Shown: one piece after another, positions 1 through 10,700 of the stretch
Numbering within the stretch: position 1 is the stretch's first letter
How the letters are laid out: every line of letters starts with the position of its first letter
The notes under the pieces: generated by a model
Told to the model about the DNA's origin: nothing
Seen by the model: only the letters and a program-made list of their open reading frames with translations
Databases searched by the model: none
Source of the DNA: Kordiimonadales bacterium
Lineage (GTDB): Bacteria > Pseudomonadota > Alphaproteobacteria > Sphingomonadales > Kordiimonadaceae
Assembly (NCBI GenBank): GCA_002401685.1
Contig: NVTU01000001.1
Location: 34,672 to 98,671, forward strand
Direction of reading: 5' to 3'
DNA: 64,000 bases
Made by a program: the position numbers and the translations under genes

Positions 1-268
1 GTTTCGTGAGTAAAATTACCGCCACAACTGTACAAAAAAACACCGATTTCTCCTAAATATCTGACATCGTTAGAAATAAAGAACGATCAAGCATACGGAA
101 AATCTCCCTTTTCGATAACGCATAGTTGAACTCGGTTGTATTGGCGAAATCTGTACTTGCCTTATGATAAGCAAATCCGATGAATAGAATCGTGAAATCT
201 TATTTTTTCAATAGAAAAGCCACGCGATTCTTTAAAGATTATTATAGTTAACTAAAGAAAACTGTACC

Positions 269-1363
269 ATGTTCGATAAAGCAACTTCTTCAGCTACTCA
301 GACGTATTGGCAAAACCTCCAGGACCTCACGGTCGCCGGTGTCGGCTTTTCTGTGCCCGGTGATGCAATAGAAACTGCAGACCTCTTGGAACACATTGAC
401 ACTGTTTTTGGCACCCACTGCGCTAAGCGCGGCAAGATATATGCTGAAAAGCTAAACATCAGAAAACGACATTTCTGTCGAGACATGAATAAACAAAAAG
501 AAGGCCCACGCTCAGGGGACAGCAATCCTGAACTTTCGGCGCGCGCGCTGACAAGCGCGCTGGATAATGCCGGCCTAAAGCCGAATGATCTTGGCTATAT
601 CATCGCCCACACCGCTACGCCAGCTCGCCCAATACCCAACAATATGGCCTTCACGTGCGACATACTAAAATACACAGGCCCCTATATGGAACTGCGCCAA
701 GCCTGCACAGGTTTCGCCAATGCGCTTGTAATCGCCTACGGCATGCTCTCTCAGCCAGGCGCCAAGCCAATCGCAATTGTCGGTTCAGAAACGGGCTCCA
801 GCTATTTTGATCCTAAGCGACTTGCCGAAGACAGCGGCCAACTGGTCAATTTGGTTCAAATGGGCGATGCTGCGGCAGCCATTATTCTTAAGCCTGGCGA
901 TGAAGACGGGCTCGGCAAGCTTTCGCATGCTTTCTTCGGCCATATTGGCCTGGGACGTGAGCCGGGCTTTACCCTGATGGAAGGTGGCTCAGATGCGCCG
1001 TTCACCGACCTTGAAGTCATAGAGTTCGCGCACGAATTTGCGTCCGTCCGCACCAATGGCCCGGAGCTTTTCGTCGCCGGCATTCAAGCGGCCTTGCAGA
1101 TTGGCTGCGACCTAACAAAAATGGATCACATCATCCCGCACCAGGCCAACGGCAATATGGCAGAGCTGATGGCAGAACACCTAGGAATTGATGGCAGCCA
1201 TGTATACGTAAACGCGCACAGGCGCGGCAACACAGGCTCTGCGGCCATTTGGCTGGCGTTCGCAGAATTGCTGCCACTGCTCACATCCGGAGAAACTGTG
1301 ATCACGCTAGGCGCTGAAGCCACCAAATATCTATATGGCGGTTTTAAATATACCCATGGATAA
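269..1363 (+). CDS. 3-oxoacyl-ACP synthase III (FabH-like KAS III)
   Basis: ORF with thiolase-fold motifs: RQACTGFA (Cys), HQANGNMAE (His), NTGSAA (Asn). Confidence 0.85.
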   Translation: MFDKATSSATQTYWQNLQDLTVAGVGFSVPGDAIETADLLEHIDTVFGTHCAKRGKIYAEKLNIRKRHFCRDMNKQKEGPRSGDSNPELSARALTSALDNAGLKPNDLGYIIAHTATPARPIPNNMAFTCDILKYTGPYMELRQACTGFANALVIAYGMLSQPGAKPIAIVGSETGSSYFDPKRLAEDSGQLVNLVQMGDAAAAIILKPGDEDGLGKLSHAFFGHIGLGREPGFTLMEGGSDAPFTDLEVIEFAHEFASVRTNGPELFVAGIQAALQIGCDLTKMDHIIPHQANGNMAELMAEHLGIDGSHVYVNAHRRGNTGSAAIWLAFAELLPLLTSGETVITLGAEATKYLYGGFKYTHG

Positions 1364-2297
1364 TCGCCCGCGTATCTCTGTAGCTGGTTTAAAGAAATCC
1401 TATGACGGAATTTCGGCGGTATCAAATTTTGAGCTGAAGCTCGAAGCAGGCGAAATATTCGGCCTACTGGGTGCGAATGGCGGCGGTAAAACCACGACGC
1501 TACGTATGCTTGCGGGACTACTCGCGCCTGATAACGGCTCAGGGAATGTGTTAGGGCACGACCTGTTCATCGAAGACAAAAAATCCTTCGAGATCATGCG
1601 ACACAGCACAGGCTACATGGCGCAAAAACATGCGCTCTACACAGCACTGACGGTAGCTGAAAACCTGAAGTTCCGGGCAGATATATACGGTGTTTCAAAC
1701 CCCTCAAATGCGGTTATCTCAACTCTTGAAAAATTCGACCTAATGGCCCTCGCCGACAAACGGGTAGGAACACTTTCCGGCGGCTGGGCCCGACGGCTAC
1801 AATTAGCCGCAGCCTTAATACACGACCCTAAATTACTGCTCCTTGATGAACCTACGGCGGGGCTGGATGCGCGCGCTAAGGCAGCGGTTTGGCATGATAT
1901 TACTTCGCTCGCCGCTGCAGGTACAGCGATTGTGGTGTCAACGCACGACCTGAGCGAAGCAAAACGAACGACCCGCTCCAGCTTCCTTCAGAACGGGTAT
2001 ATAGTAGCCAGTGGCTCCGCACACGACATCATCCGACAGGCCAATGTGACCCGACTATCGCTGACAGGGGACGGCGTCGAAAAACATCTGTTATCCCTCA
2101 AGAAAATACGAGGTGTATACGGTGTCTTCCCTGAACCCGCCGGTGTCAGTCTTACACTTCATTCCGACGAATTATCTGCGATCACAGCTTTGGCCCGCGA
2201 AAATGCTTTATCTCTAAAGATCCATACAGCAACACTTGAAGATGCCGCCTTGTTACTGGGAAACCCTGAAAATAATGCCGAGGCAGACAATGTTTAG
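1356..2297 (+). CDS. ABC transporter ATP-binding protein (DrrA/CcmA type)
   Basis: Walker A GANGGGKTT, signature LSGGWARRLQLA, Walker B LLLLDEPTAGLD. ATG at 1356 chosen (overlaps upstream stop) over ORF-track 1335. Confidence 0.9.
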   Translation: MDNRPRISVAGLKKSYDGISAVSNFELKLEAGEIFGLLGANGGGKTTTLRMLAGLLAPDNGSGNVLGHDLFIEDKKSFEIMRHSTGYMAQKHALYTALTVAENLKFRADIYGVSNPSNAVISTLEKFDLMALADKRVGTLSGGWARRLQLAAALIHDPKLLLLDEPTAGLDARAKAAVWHDITSLAAAGTAIVVSTHDLSEAKRTTRSSFLQNGYIVASGSAHDIIRQANVTRLSLTGDGVEKHLLSLKKIRGVYGVFPEPAGVSLTLHSDELSAITALARENALSLKIHTATLEDAALLLGNPENNAEADNV

Positions 2298-3393
2298 TAC
2301 GGCTAGCGTGAAACGCATTTTAGCGATAGCCCGCATCGAAATGCTGCAGTTGATGCGGGAACGCACGACCTTCTCGTTGATTGTCATTATACCCGCTTTG
2401 CAACTTATTCTTTTTGGGTATGCCATAAACCTTGACCCCAAAGAGGTCACGCTCGCCATTGCGGGCACCAAGCCCGGCCTTTATGACCGCGTCACCGAAA
2501 TCGCAGAAAAAACCACTTACTTCAAAACACCGACCGAATTGCTGCCGCAAGGCCAAGCAGCCGAACAGGTACGTACAGGCAAAGCGCTTATCGGCATTGA
2601 ACTGCCAGAAGAAGGGGACTTCGATGATTTTGATAAAGAGAGTAAGCCGCTTACGCTCTATATTGATGCGTCCGACAGCATCGCTGTAGCCGCCGCTGCA
2701 GCAGCGCTCGAAAACGGCTATATGCGCCAACTGGCCTCTATGCAGGAAACGCCAATAACCACCGAAGTGCACTGGCTCTTCAATCCAGAGCGCCGAACCG
2801 CTTGGACGATTGTGCCTGGCCTCATTGGTGCGGTGGTGATGATTTCCATGCTCATGTTAGGCGCCTTAAGTTTGGTCAGCGAGCGCGAACGCGGCACGTG
2901 GGAAACCTTGCTCACCACGCCCGTTAGGAATATTGAGGCCTTACTAGGCAAGCTAACGCCTTGCGCAATCCTGTCCCTCGTACAGGCGGGCATTGTTATG
3001 GTCGCGGCGTCGCTGCTTTTCGGTGTGCCCATGACCGGGTCCTTGGGCCTGCTATTCGTCGTGATACCGTTATTCGCAACTGCGCATTTAATGCTCGGCT
3101 TTGCTTTCTCGGCTTTCGCCAAAACACAGCTGCAAGCCGTGCAAGGCGCGGTCGCCTTTTACCTGCCCTCCATGCTGCTATCGGGTTTCATGTTCCCCTA
3201 TCAAGGCATGCCCACTTGGGCCCAGATTTTTGCTGAGGTCATTCCTCTAACGCACTTTGTCCGCATCGCGCGCGGATTGTTGCTTCGGGGTCAATCGCTT
3301 GCCGAGATGTGGCCAGACCTTCTCGCAATCGTGCTTTTCCTGCTAATTGCCATGACATTAGCGCTCGGCGCATACCGGAAAAACTTGGATTAG
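2290..3393 (+). CDS. ABC-2 type transporter permease
   Basis: N-terminal TM, large extracellular loop, SERERGTWETLLTTPV motif and C-terminal TM cluster. ATG at 2290 overlaps the stop of the ATPase gene. Confidence 0.88.
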   Translation: MFSTASVKRILAIARIEMLQLMRERTTFSLIVIIPALQLILFGYAINLDPKEVTLAIAGTKPGLYDRVTEIAEKTTYFKTPTELLPQGQAAEQVRTGKALIGIELPEEGDFDDFDKESKPLTLYIDASDSIAVAAAAAALENGYMRQLASMQETPITTEVHWLFNPERRTAWTIVPGLIGAVVMISMLMLGALSLVSERERGTWETLLTTPVRNIEALLGKLTPCAILSLVQAGIVMVAASLLFGVPMTGSLGLLFVVIPLFATAHLMLGFAFSAFAKTQLQAVQGAVAFYLPSMLLSGFMFPYQGMPTWAQIFAEVIPLTHFVRIARGLLLRGQSLAEMWPDLLAIVLFLLIAMTLALGAYRKNLD

Positions 3394-3517
3394 CATCACA
3401 GCATTACTGCAGTGTTTTCCATCTTTATCAACTTTTCCGAATTCAATCGCACGAAACGGAACGCCGCTAAACCGCTGCTCCGATAAAACTGGCCTCACAC
3501 CGCAGTTAAGGATCCAG

Positions 3518-4237
3518 TTGATGAAAAATTTCCTATTGATACACGGCAGTTGGCACGGCGCATGGTGCTGGCACAAAATATTCCCGCGCCTTGAAGCCGA
3601 AGGTCATAATGTAATTGTACCTGACCTGCCCGGCCGGGGCCGCGCACCCGCAAAAACATATGCAGTTAGTCTCGACCGCATGGTGAGGGCCGTTGAAGCC
3701 GCGTTGCCAAAGGCCGGGAAAACCACCATCGTCGTTCATAGCCGGTACGGCATTGTTGCGTCGATGCTGGCAGAGCGTGTACCCGAAAAAATTGAGCAAA
3801 CCATTTACCTCGCATCCTTCATGCTGCCATCGGGCAAACGCGTGTTGGACTATATGCCGGACCGAGGCTCAAAACTTATCGGCCACGTTGAAATCAACAA
3901 GCTTGCCTTATGGGACTTGCTGCATCCTCGCATTTACCGCGAAGCGCTGTACGCAGATTGCAGCGAAGAAGATGTTGCCATGGCTCGCTTGCTGCTGGGC
4001 CGGGAGCCCGCGCGCCCGGCACTCACCCGCCTTAAATTAACTGATGATAACTTTGGCCGCGTGCCGCGCGCCTATATCCGGCTAACCGAGGACTATGCAG
4101 TTTCACTAAACCTACAGGACCAATTGCTGAATTTAACCAGCGTAGACCGGATTGAAAGCATAAAATCGAGCCATTCGGCATATTTTTCCAAGCCAGATGA
4201 GCTAACTCGCACTATCCTTAAATTGGCAGGAGACTGA
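3518..4237 (+). CDS. alpha/beta hydrolase (MES/HNL-like)
   Basis: LLIHGSWHGAWCWHKIFPRLEAEGHNVIVPDLPGRG oxyanion region; VHSRYG elbow; C-terminal SSHSAYFSKPDEL. Confidence 0.8.
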   Translation: MMKNFLLIHGSWHGAWCWHKIFPRLEAEGHNVIVPDLPGRGRAPAKTYAVSLDRMVRAVEAALPKAGKTTIVVHSRYGIVASMLAERVPEKIEQTIYLASFMLPSGKRVLDYMPDRGSKLIGHVEINKLALWDLLHPRIYREALYADCSEEDVAMARLLLGREPARPALTRLKLTDDNFGRVPRAYIRLTEDYAVSLNLQDQLLNLTSVDRIESIKSSHSAYFSKPDELTRTILKLAGD

Positions 4238-4239
4238 AG

Positions 4240-5328
4240 ATGATGACCCCATCAGATACACACCTTAGTGGTACCACCCTCTACGCTGACGAGGCTGCAC
4301 GCTGGAAAGCCATGCGCAGCCGCGATGCAGGCGCAAACGGTAGCTTTTATTTCGCCGTCTTGACCACAGGTGTTTATTGTCTGCCGTCCTGCGCTGCCCG
4401 CCCCCCTCTTCGCGAAAACATCAGCTTCTATGATACCCCGGCGGAGGCTGAAAAAGCAGGCTATCGCCCGTGTAAACGATGCAAACCCTTATTGCCGCCC
4501 CTTGCTGAACGTCACGCCCTTGTGGCTGCAGCAGCCTGCAAACAAATCGACGAAGCTGAAGAAGAACCTAGCCTGAAGGTCTTGGCAGACGCTGCGGACA
4601 TGAGCCCCCACTATTTCAACCGCCTTTTTAAGAAAGCTATTGGCGTAACACCTAAACAATACGCACTGGCCCGGCGGTCAGAAAAAATGAAACAAAAGCT
4701 GCAAAGCGGTGACGCCGTAACCGATGCCATCTATTCAGCGGGCTATGGCACCGCCAGCCGATTTTACGAGACTGCCGAAAGCCGCATGGGCATGACAGCC
4801 AGCAACTACAAAGCAGGTGGGCAAGGCGCGAAAATCTGTTATGCCACCGGTGTATCATGGCTCGGCCCAGTACTTATCGCGGCCACAGAAAAAGGTATCT
4901 GTTCAATACTCTTTGGCAATGATGACGCCGGGCTGGTTGCTGACCTGCGCACTCGTTTCGACAAAGCGACGTTGGAGCCTGCAGAACCCGGTTCTGATTT
5001 CGACAGATGGCTTGTGCAAACACTCGCTTTCATCGAACAGCCAAGCCACGGCCTAGACCTGCCGCTTGATGTGCAAGGCACCGCCTTTCAGGAACAGGTA
5101 TGGCGCGCACTCAAGGAGATTCCAGCAGGCGAAACAGCATCCTACACCGAGGTTGCGGCTAGGATTGGCAACCCCAAATCCCACCGTGCCGTTGCCAAAG
5201 CCTGCGGAGCCAACCCCGCGGCTATCGCCATTCCCTGCCACCGCGTGGTGCGAGCAGACGGCGGTTTAAGTGGCTACCGTTGGGGTGTAGAGCGCAAACG
5301 CAAACTGCTCGCGCGGGAACGCTCATGA
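4240..5328 (+). CDS. ada: Bifunctional Ada: Cys4 methylphosphotriester repair/AraC HTH + O6-methylguanine-DNA methyltransferase
   Basis: C-x3-C...RPCKRC zinc site, AraC-type HTH (SPHYFNRLFKKAIGVTPKQY), active-site IPCHRVVRADGGLSGYRWG. Confidence 0.93.
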   Translation: MMTPSDTHLSGTTLYADEAARWKAMRSRDAGANGSFYFAVLTTGVYCLPSCAARPPLRENISFYDTPAEAEKAGYRPCKRCKPLLPPLAERHALVAAAACKQIDEAEEEPSLKVLADAADMSPHYFNRLFKKAIGVTPKQYALARRSEKMKQKLQSGDAVTDAIYSAGYGTASRFYETAESRMGMTASNYKAGGQGAKICYATGVSWLGPVLIAATEKGICSILFGNDDAGLVADLRTRFDKATLEPAEPGSDFDRWLVQTLAFIEQPSHGLDLPLDVQGTAFQEQVWRALKEIPAGETASYTEVAARIGNPKSHRAVAKACGANPAAIAIPCHRVVRADGGLSGYRWGVERKRKLLARERS

Positions 5329-6050
5329 ACCCGCTCACAGCAATAGAAAGAACCCCTAGCGTCCAGAAGCTTGATTGGGCGCGTATTGAGCAAGACCTCA
5401 ATAGCAAAGGCTTTGCCCTCACCGGCCCCCTGCTTTCAACCAGGGAATGCGCGGCCTTGATCGCTGAGTATGACAATCTCGATATATACCGTAGCCGCGT
5501 GGTGATGGCACGGCACAATTTCGGTCGCGGCGAGTATCAATATTACGATTACCCCCTGCCCGGGCTTATCGCAAACCTCCGTGTCTCATTGTACTCAAAG
5601 CTAGTCCCCCTTGCTACCCGTTGGGCCAAGACAATGAAGCAGGAAAGACCTTTCCCTGACACCCTGAAAGCTTACACTGAGGTATGCCACGAGGCAGGCC
5701 AAACGCGTCCTACACCGCTGATTTTGAAGTACGTCGCAGGCGACTATAACTGCCTGCATCAGGACCTATACGGTGAGCATGTGTTCCCGCTACAAGTCGC
5801 GATTCTCCTCAATGAACCAGGTGAAGACTTCGAAGGCGGCGAGTTTGTGATCACAGAGCAGCGCCCCCGCATGCAGTCCCGCCCACATGTAGTCGCGCCA
5901 AAACAGGGTGAAGGCGTCATCTTCGGCGTGAACGAACGGCCCGTACAAGGCGTACGCGGCACCTACCGAACGAAATTACGTCACGGAGTAAGTGAAGTCC
6001 TTTCTGGAAAGCGCCACACTCTCGGCATCATCTTCCACGACGCCAGCTAA
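5325..6050 (+). CDS. 2OG-Fe(II) oxygenase
   Basis: LHQDLYGEHVFPLQVAILLNEPGEDFEGGEF ... RHTLGIIFHDA; ATGA overlap with ada stop at 5325. Confidence 0.85.
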   Translation: MNPLTAIERTPSVQKLDWARIEQDLNSKGFALTGPLLSTRECAALIAEYDNLDIYRSRVVMARHNFGRGEYQYYDYPLPGLIANLRVSLYSKLVPLATRWAKTMKQERPFPDTLKAYTEVCHEAGQTRPTPLILKYVAGDYNCLHQDLYGEHVFPLQVAILLNEPGEDFEGGEFVITEQRPRMQSRPHVVAPKQGEGVIFGVNERPVQGVRGTYRTKLRHGVSEVLSGKRHTLGIIFHDAS

Positions 6051-6102
6051 TCTTGGGAGCTAACTGCTCAGCCCATATGCCGGCCTTAGCAAACAGCAGG
6101 CA

Positions 6103-6741
6103 TCAGGGTCGCGCTCGGCGGAATGTCAGGTTATAGCGGTAACACCCGGTTTCGGGGTGGTCACCGGTTTCCAGCTTTTTAATACCGTGGAAAAAGCGGC
6201 GTGCCTTGCCGCCGAGCACGAATACATCGCCGTGCATAAGCCGGATCAACTTTGGCTTGCCGCCGCGCTTGTCACCGTACAACTGGTAGGTGGCAGGTAC
6301 GCCGAGCGACACCGAGACAATAGGCCAACGCATATCGCATTCATCCGCATCTTGGTGTGGGCTTAAGCTGGTGCCGGGTGCATACTGGTTTATCAGGCAG
6401 GCATCTGGCTCAAACCCGGAAAACCCGGCCCGCGCCGCTGTTTCCGCTGCAAATACCTTAAACAGTTCAGGCATTACAGGCCACTGTTCGCCGCTTTCAG
6501 GATCTGAGGGCGAATAGCGATAGCCACGCCTATCCGACACCCAGCCAAGCGGCCCGCAATTACTCATCGCTACTGACATGCGGTGACCCCCGGGGGTGGT
6601 CAGGTGCCTAAGCGGTGCGCGTTCAAGCACGGTTTTGATTTTGCGCAACAGTGCCGTGCCGTCAGCAAGCCCAGGGAACAGCACTGCGCCGTCCCCGTAA
6701 TCCTCGCGTTCAGGCCGTAGTGCTGCGAATAGATCTTCCAC
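6103..6741 (-). CDS. alkB: AlkB-type alpha-ketoglutarate-dependent DNA dealkylase
   Basis: NQYAPGTSLSPHQDADE (HxD), RFFHGI (His), YRYNLTFRRA (RxxxxxR). Confidence 0.9.
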   Translation of the reverse strand: MEDLFAALRPEREDYGDGAVLFPGLADGTALLRKIKTVLERAPLRHLTTPGGHRMSVAMSNCGPLGWVSDRRGYRYSPSDPESGEQWPVMPELFKVFAAETAARAGFSGFEPDACLINQYAPGTSLSPHQDADECDMRWPIVSVSLGVPATYQLYGDKRGGKPKLIRLMHGDVFVLGGKARRFFHGIKKLETGDHPETGCYRYNLTFRRARP

Positions 6742-6747
6742 CGAATT

Positions 6748-6946
6748 TTACCTCCACAATATCATAGCTTCTCTACCGGACGGCATATTGGCTGTCCAAC
6801 CAAAGCTGCCCTCGTTCAGCATTTCAATGCCGACAGCAATCACGGGGCGATTTTTTCATCATGCGTTACGCCGCCATCGAGTTTGCCCAGCGTAAAAGCA
6901 GGCCCTATTGAGGCACGCCCCCATTGCCGATCTGAGCCTTCATTTA
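6748..6946 (-). pseudogene. Frameshifted remnant of an unidentified protein C-terminus
   Basis: On the - strand, LNEGSDRQWGRASIGPAFTLGKLDGGVTHDEKIAP then, after a 1-nt shift at the CCCC run, VIAVGIEMLNEGSFGWTANMPSGREAMILWR*. Family not recognised. Confidence 0.4.
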
Positions 6947-7139
6947 AAAAACAAGCCTATTTTAAATATAACTCTGGAAGCTTATGCCAAATATCGCCAT
7001 AAGTAATCGGCGCGGGAGGGCGCTACTGGAAAGCGTAACATATAAGCCTCAACAAGGCAGCTGCCCTAAACTTTGGCTTACATTCCCGTGCGTTGTAAAA
7101 AGCGTTACTAAGGCCGTCAGCCTTACAGGGAACATACGA

Positions 7140-7667
7140 ATGAAAACTCAGGTTTTACTGAGAAAGATACACCACTGGGGATCAATTTTCATCGCGGTAC
7201 CGCTCGCGATCATGATTGGTGCGGGCGTCCTGTTGATGCTCAAAAAGCAATTCGACTGGATCCAACCGCCAAGCCAAAAGGGCGTTGAGCGTACAGGCAT
7301 CCCAAACCGCACAATGGCAGAGCTGTTCGCAGCGGCCAAAGCCGTTCCTGAAGCAGGCATTGATAACTGGGCAGACCTTGACCGAGTTGATGTAAAAGCG
7401 GGCAAAGGCATCATCAAATTCATGTCGGCTTCCAATTGGGAAGTACAGGTAGATACGGAAACCGCAGAAGTGCTGCAGGTTGCCTTCCGCCGCTCAGATA
7501 TCATCGAGAAAATTCACGACGGCAGTTATTTTGCCGATTGGGCCAAGCTGGGGCTATTCTTGCCAGCGGGCATATTGCTATTCATATTGTGGATGACCGG
7601 CATCTATATGTTCTTCTATCCAATGTATAAAAGACGCAAACGCACGAAATCTAAGCGCGCTAGATAA
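7140..7667 (+). CDS. PepSY-associated TM helix domain protein
   Basis: LLRKIHHWGSIFIAVPLAIMIGAGVLLML...; C-terminal TM and basic tail. ATG at 7140 is better than ORF-track 6984. Confidence 0.75.
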   Translation: MKTQVLLRKIHHWGSIFIAVPLAIMIGAGVLLMLKKQFDWIQPPSQKGVERTGIPNRTMAELFAAAKAVPEAGIDNWADLDRVDVKAGKGIIKFMSASNWEVQVDTETAEVLQVAFRRSDIIEKIHDGSYFADWAKLGLFLPAGILLFILWMTGIYMFFYPMYKRRKRTKSKRAR

Positions 7668-7767
7668 GCGCTCAGCACGACACGAACGAAGACGAAATTT
7701 TAAGGACGATACAAACACAGGTACCACTACAGAAACATTTAACTTGGGAATAATGGGGAGGGGCTTC

Positions 7768-10700
7768 ATGACATATTCATTCATCAAAGCAGCCATGATC
7801 GTAGCAGTTGGGCTGACAGCTACATCAGTAAGCGAACAAGTAAGCGCAAAACCCGCTGACAAACGCCAGTTTGAAGCGATGAAATACCGCAATATCGGGC
7901 CGTTTCGCGGCGGAAGGGCAACTGCAATCGCGGGCGTACCCGGCGATCCAACTACGTATTATATGGGTGCCACGGGCGGTGTATGGCGCACAACAGACGC
8001 AGGCACCAACTGGGCGCCTATCGCAGATAAATTCCTCAAAACCGCTAGTGTCGGTGCTATTGCCGTCGCGCCGAGCGACCCCAACGTAATTGTTGTCGGC
8101 ATGGGCGAAAGCCCGTTTCGCGGCGTAGCCTCCAGCCACGGTGACGGGGTTTACATCTCCACTGATGGCGGCACGACGTTTAAGAACATGGGCCTTTCGG
8201 AAACACGCCAAATATCTGCCGTGCATATCGACCCGAACGACCCCAATATAATTTATGTGGCAGCACAGGGCAGCTCATGGGCGCCCAACAAAGAACGTGG
8301 TGTTTTTAAGACCACCGATGGCGGCAAAACCTGGAAAAATACGCTGTTCGTAAGCGATGTTAGTGGTGCCGTTGATCTGTCACTTGACCCGAACAACCCG
8401 CGCATTCTCTATGCTGCGATGTGGGACCACGAGCGCGAGCCCTGGGAAATTCGCTCAGGTGGCGAAGGCAGCGGCATTTGGAAATCACTCGACGGTGGCG
8501 ATACCTGGAAGAAAATGGGCAAAGGTCTGCCCAAAGAAATGGGCAAGATCGGCGTTGTTGCAGCACCCGCTAAATCTGGCCGTGTTTGGGCAATTGTTGA
8601 AGCCAAGAAAAAGGGTGGCGTTTACCGGTCGGACGATTACGGCGAAACATGGACCCATACAAGCGGCAACCGCAACCTACATGCACGGTCCTGGTACTAT
8701 ATGCATATCTTTGCTGACCCAAAAAACGCTGACATAGTTTATGTGCAGAACTCGGCTTTCTATAAATCCGTAGACGGCGGCAAGAAATTCTCCACCCGCA
8801 TCAGCGGCACACACGGCGATTTCCATGATTTCTGGATCAATCCGGATAACCCCGACACAGTCGCAGTGGCCAATGATGGCGGTGCAGCCATTAGTTTTAA
8901 CGGCGGCAAGACATGGACAACCCAGCATAACCAAATGACCGGGCAGTTTTACCGGGTGAATGTGGATAATGACTTCTTCTACCGGGTGTATGCAGGCCAG
9001 CAGGATAATTCCACAGTGGCCATTCGCGGCATCGGCCCTGATGGCGGCATTGGGCTGGAGGATTACAGTGCTGTTGGCGGCGGCGAAAGCGCACACGTTA
9101 GCTTTGACCCCAACAATCCACGCTACGTTTACGCGGGATCATACCTCGGTACGATCACTGAATATGACCGGGAAACCAAATCTTCGCGCAATATCTCTGC
9201 TTACCCAGAAGTTCGGTTCGGTGTCGCCCCGAAAGAGCGGAAATACCGTTTTAACTGGAACGCGCCAGTGTTGGTATCAGCACACGACACCAAAGTAATT
9301 TACCATGCGGGCAATGTTTTGTTCCGGTCTAGCAACAGAGGCAATAACTGGGATGTTATCAGCCCAGATCTAACCAAAGCGGACCCTAAAACACTGGATA
9401 TTGGCGGCAGGCCGATCACCAACGAAGTGTCTGAGAATTACGCGACCATTTTTGCGCTTTCAGAAAGCCCGCGGGACCCGAACATTTTATGGACAGGCAG
9501 CGACGACGGCTTGGTCAATATCACCACCGACGGCGGTGCAAACTGGAAAGACGTAACGCCGAAGAAAACCGGCAAAGGGCTAGTGAATTCAATCGAACTG
9601 TCCCCGCACACGGCCGGCACAGCCTATGTTGTCTTCACACGTTATAAATATAACGATCACACACCGCTGATTTACAAAACTACCAACAACGGTAAAAGCT
9701 GGAAAAACATCGCCAAAGGCCTTCCAGAGGACGCGTTTGTTCGTGTTGTGCGCGAAGACCCTACCCGCAAAGGCCTGCTCTATGCTGGTACCGAACTGGG
9801 TATGTTTGTTTCCTTCAATGATGGTGGTGATTGGCAGCCGTTAAAGCTGAATATGCCGGTGGTGCCTATCACGGACATCAAAGTGCATGAGGATGATATC
9901 GTGCTGTCTACGCAGGGCCGCGCCTTCTGGGTGTTGGATGATATCGCGCCAATCCGCAACGCAAGTGTGAAACTTGCGGACAAAGCAGTGCTATACAAGC
10001 CTTCAGACGCATACGACCTCCAGCTTTCAGGCCGAGCGAACTCACGCCAGGCGCCTAACCCAACGCGCGGTGCTGTAATTTATTACACCCTGCCCGACGG
10101 GTTTGATCACAAAGAGACCGTGATCAAAATGGAGATCCTGGACGCGAACGACAAAGTGCTGCGCACGATGAAATCCAGCAAGAAAAAGGAAGGCAAAGGC
10201 GGCGGACGCGGCGCTAAGTATAAACTTCCTGCCAAAGAAGGCCTGAACAAAGCTGTATGGAACCTCAGCGAGGAACCACGCAAAGGTGTTAAAGGCGTTT
10301 GGTCGATCGCATGGGGCAGTCGCGGCAGCTACGGTGGCCCAAATGTGTTGCCGGGTGACTATAAAGTGCGGCTAACGGTGGGCGAAGAAACATCCGAGCA
10401 AACCGTTACCGTGAAGTATGACCCGCGCCACAGTGTGACCGACGCCCAGTGGGCCGAGAAACGCGGCATGATCGCAGATATGGACGCGATCTTCACTGAG
10501 CTCAATAAATCAGTGATTGCCTTTCGCAGTGCGCGTTTGCACCTCAAGGGCCGCCTCAAAGGCATCAAGGATAAGGACCTCAAAAAGCAGGGCAAAGACA
10601 TCATCAAAGCCATGAAAGCATGGGAAGATGCCGCCTTTGCCAGCGACCGTGCTTTCTTTCAGGATGTGCTTAACTGGCCTGACAAGCTGGTGGCAGACCT

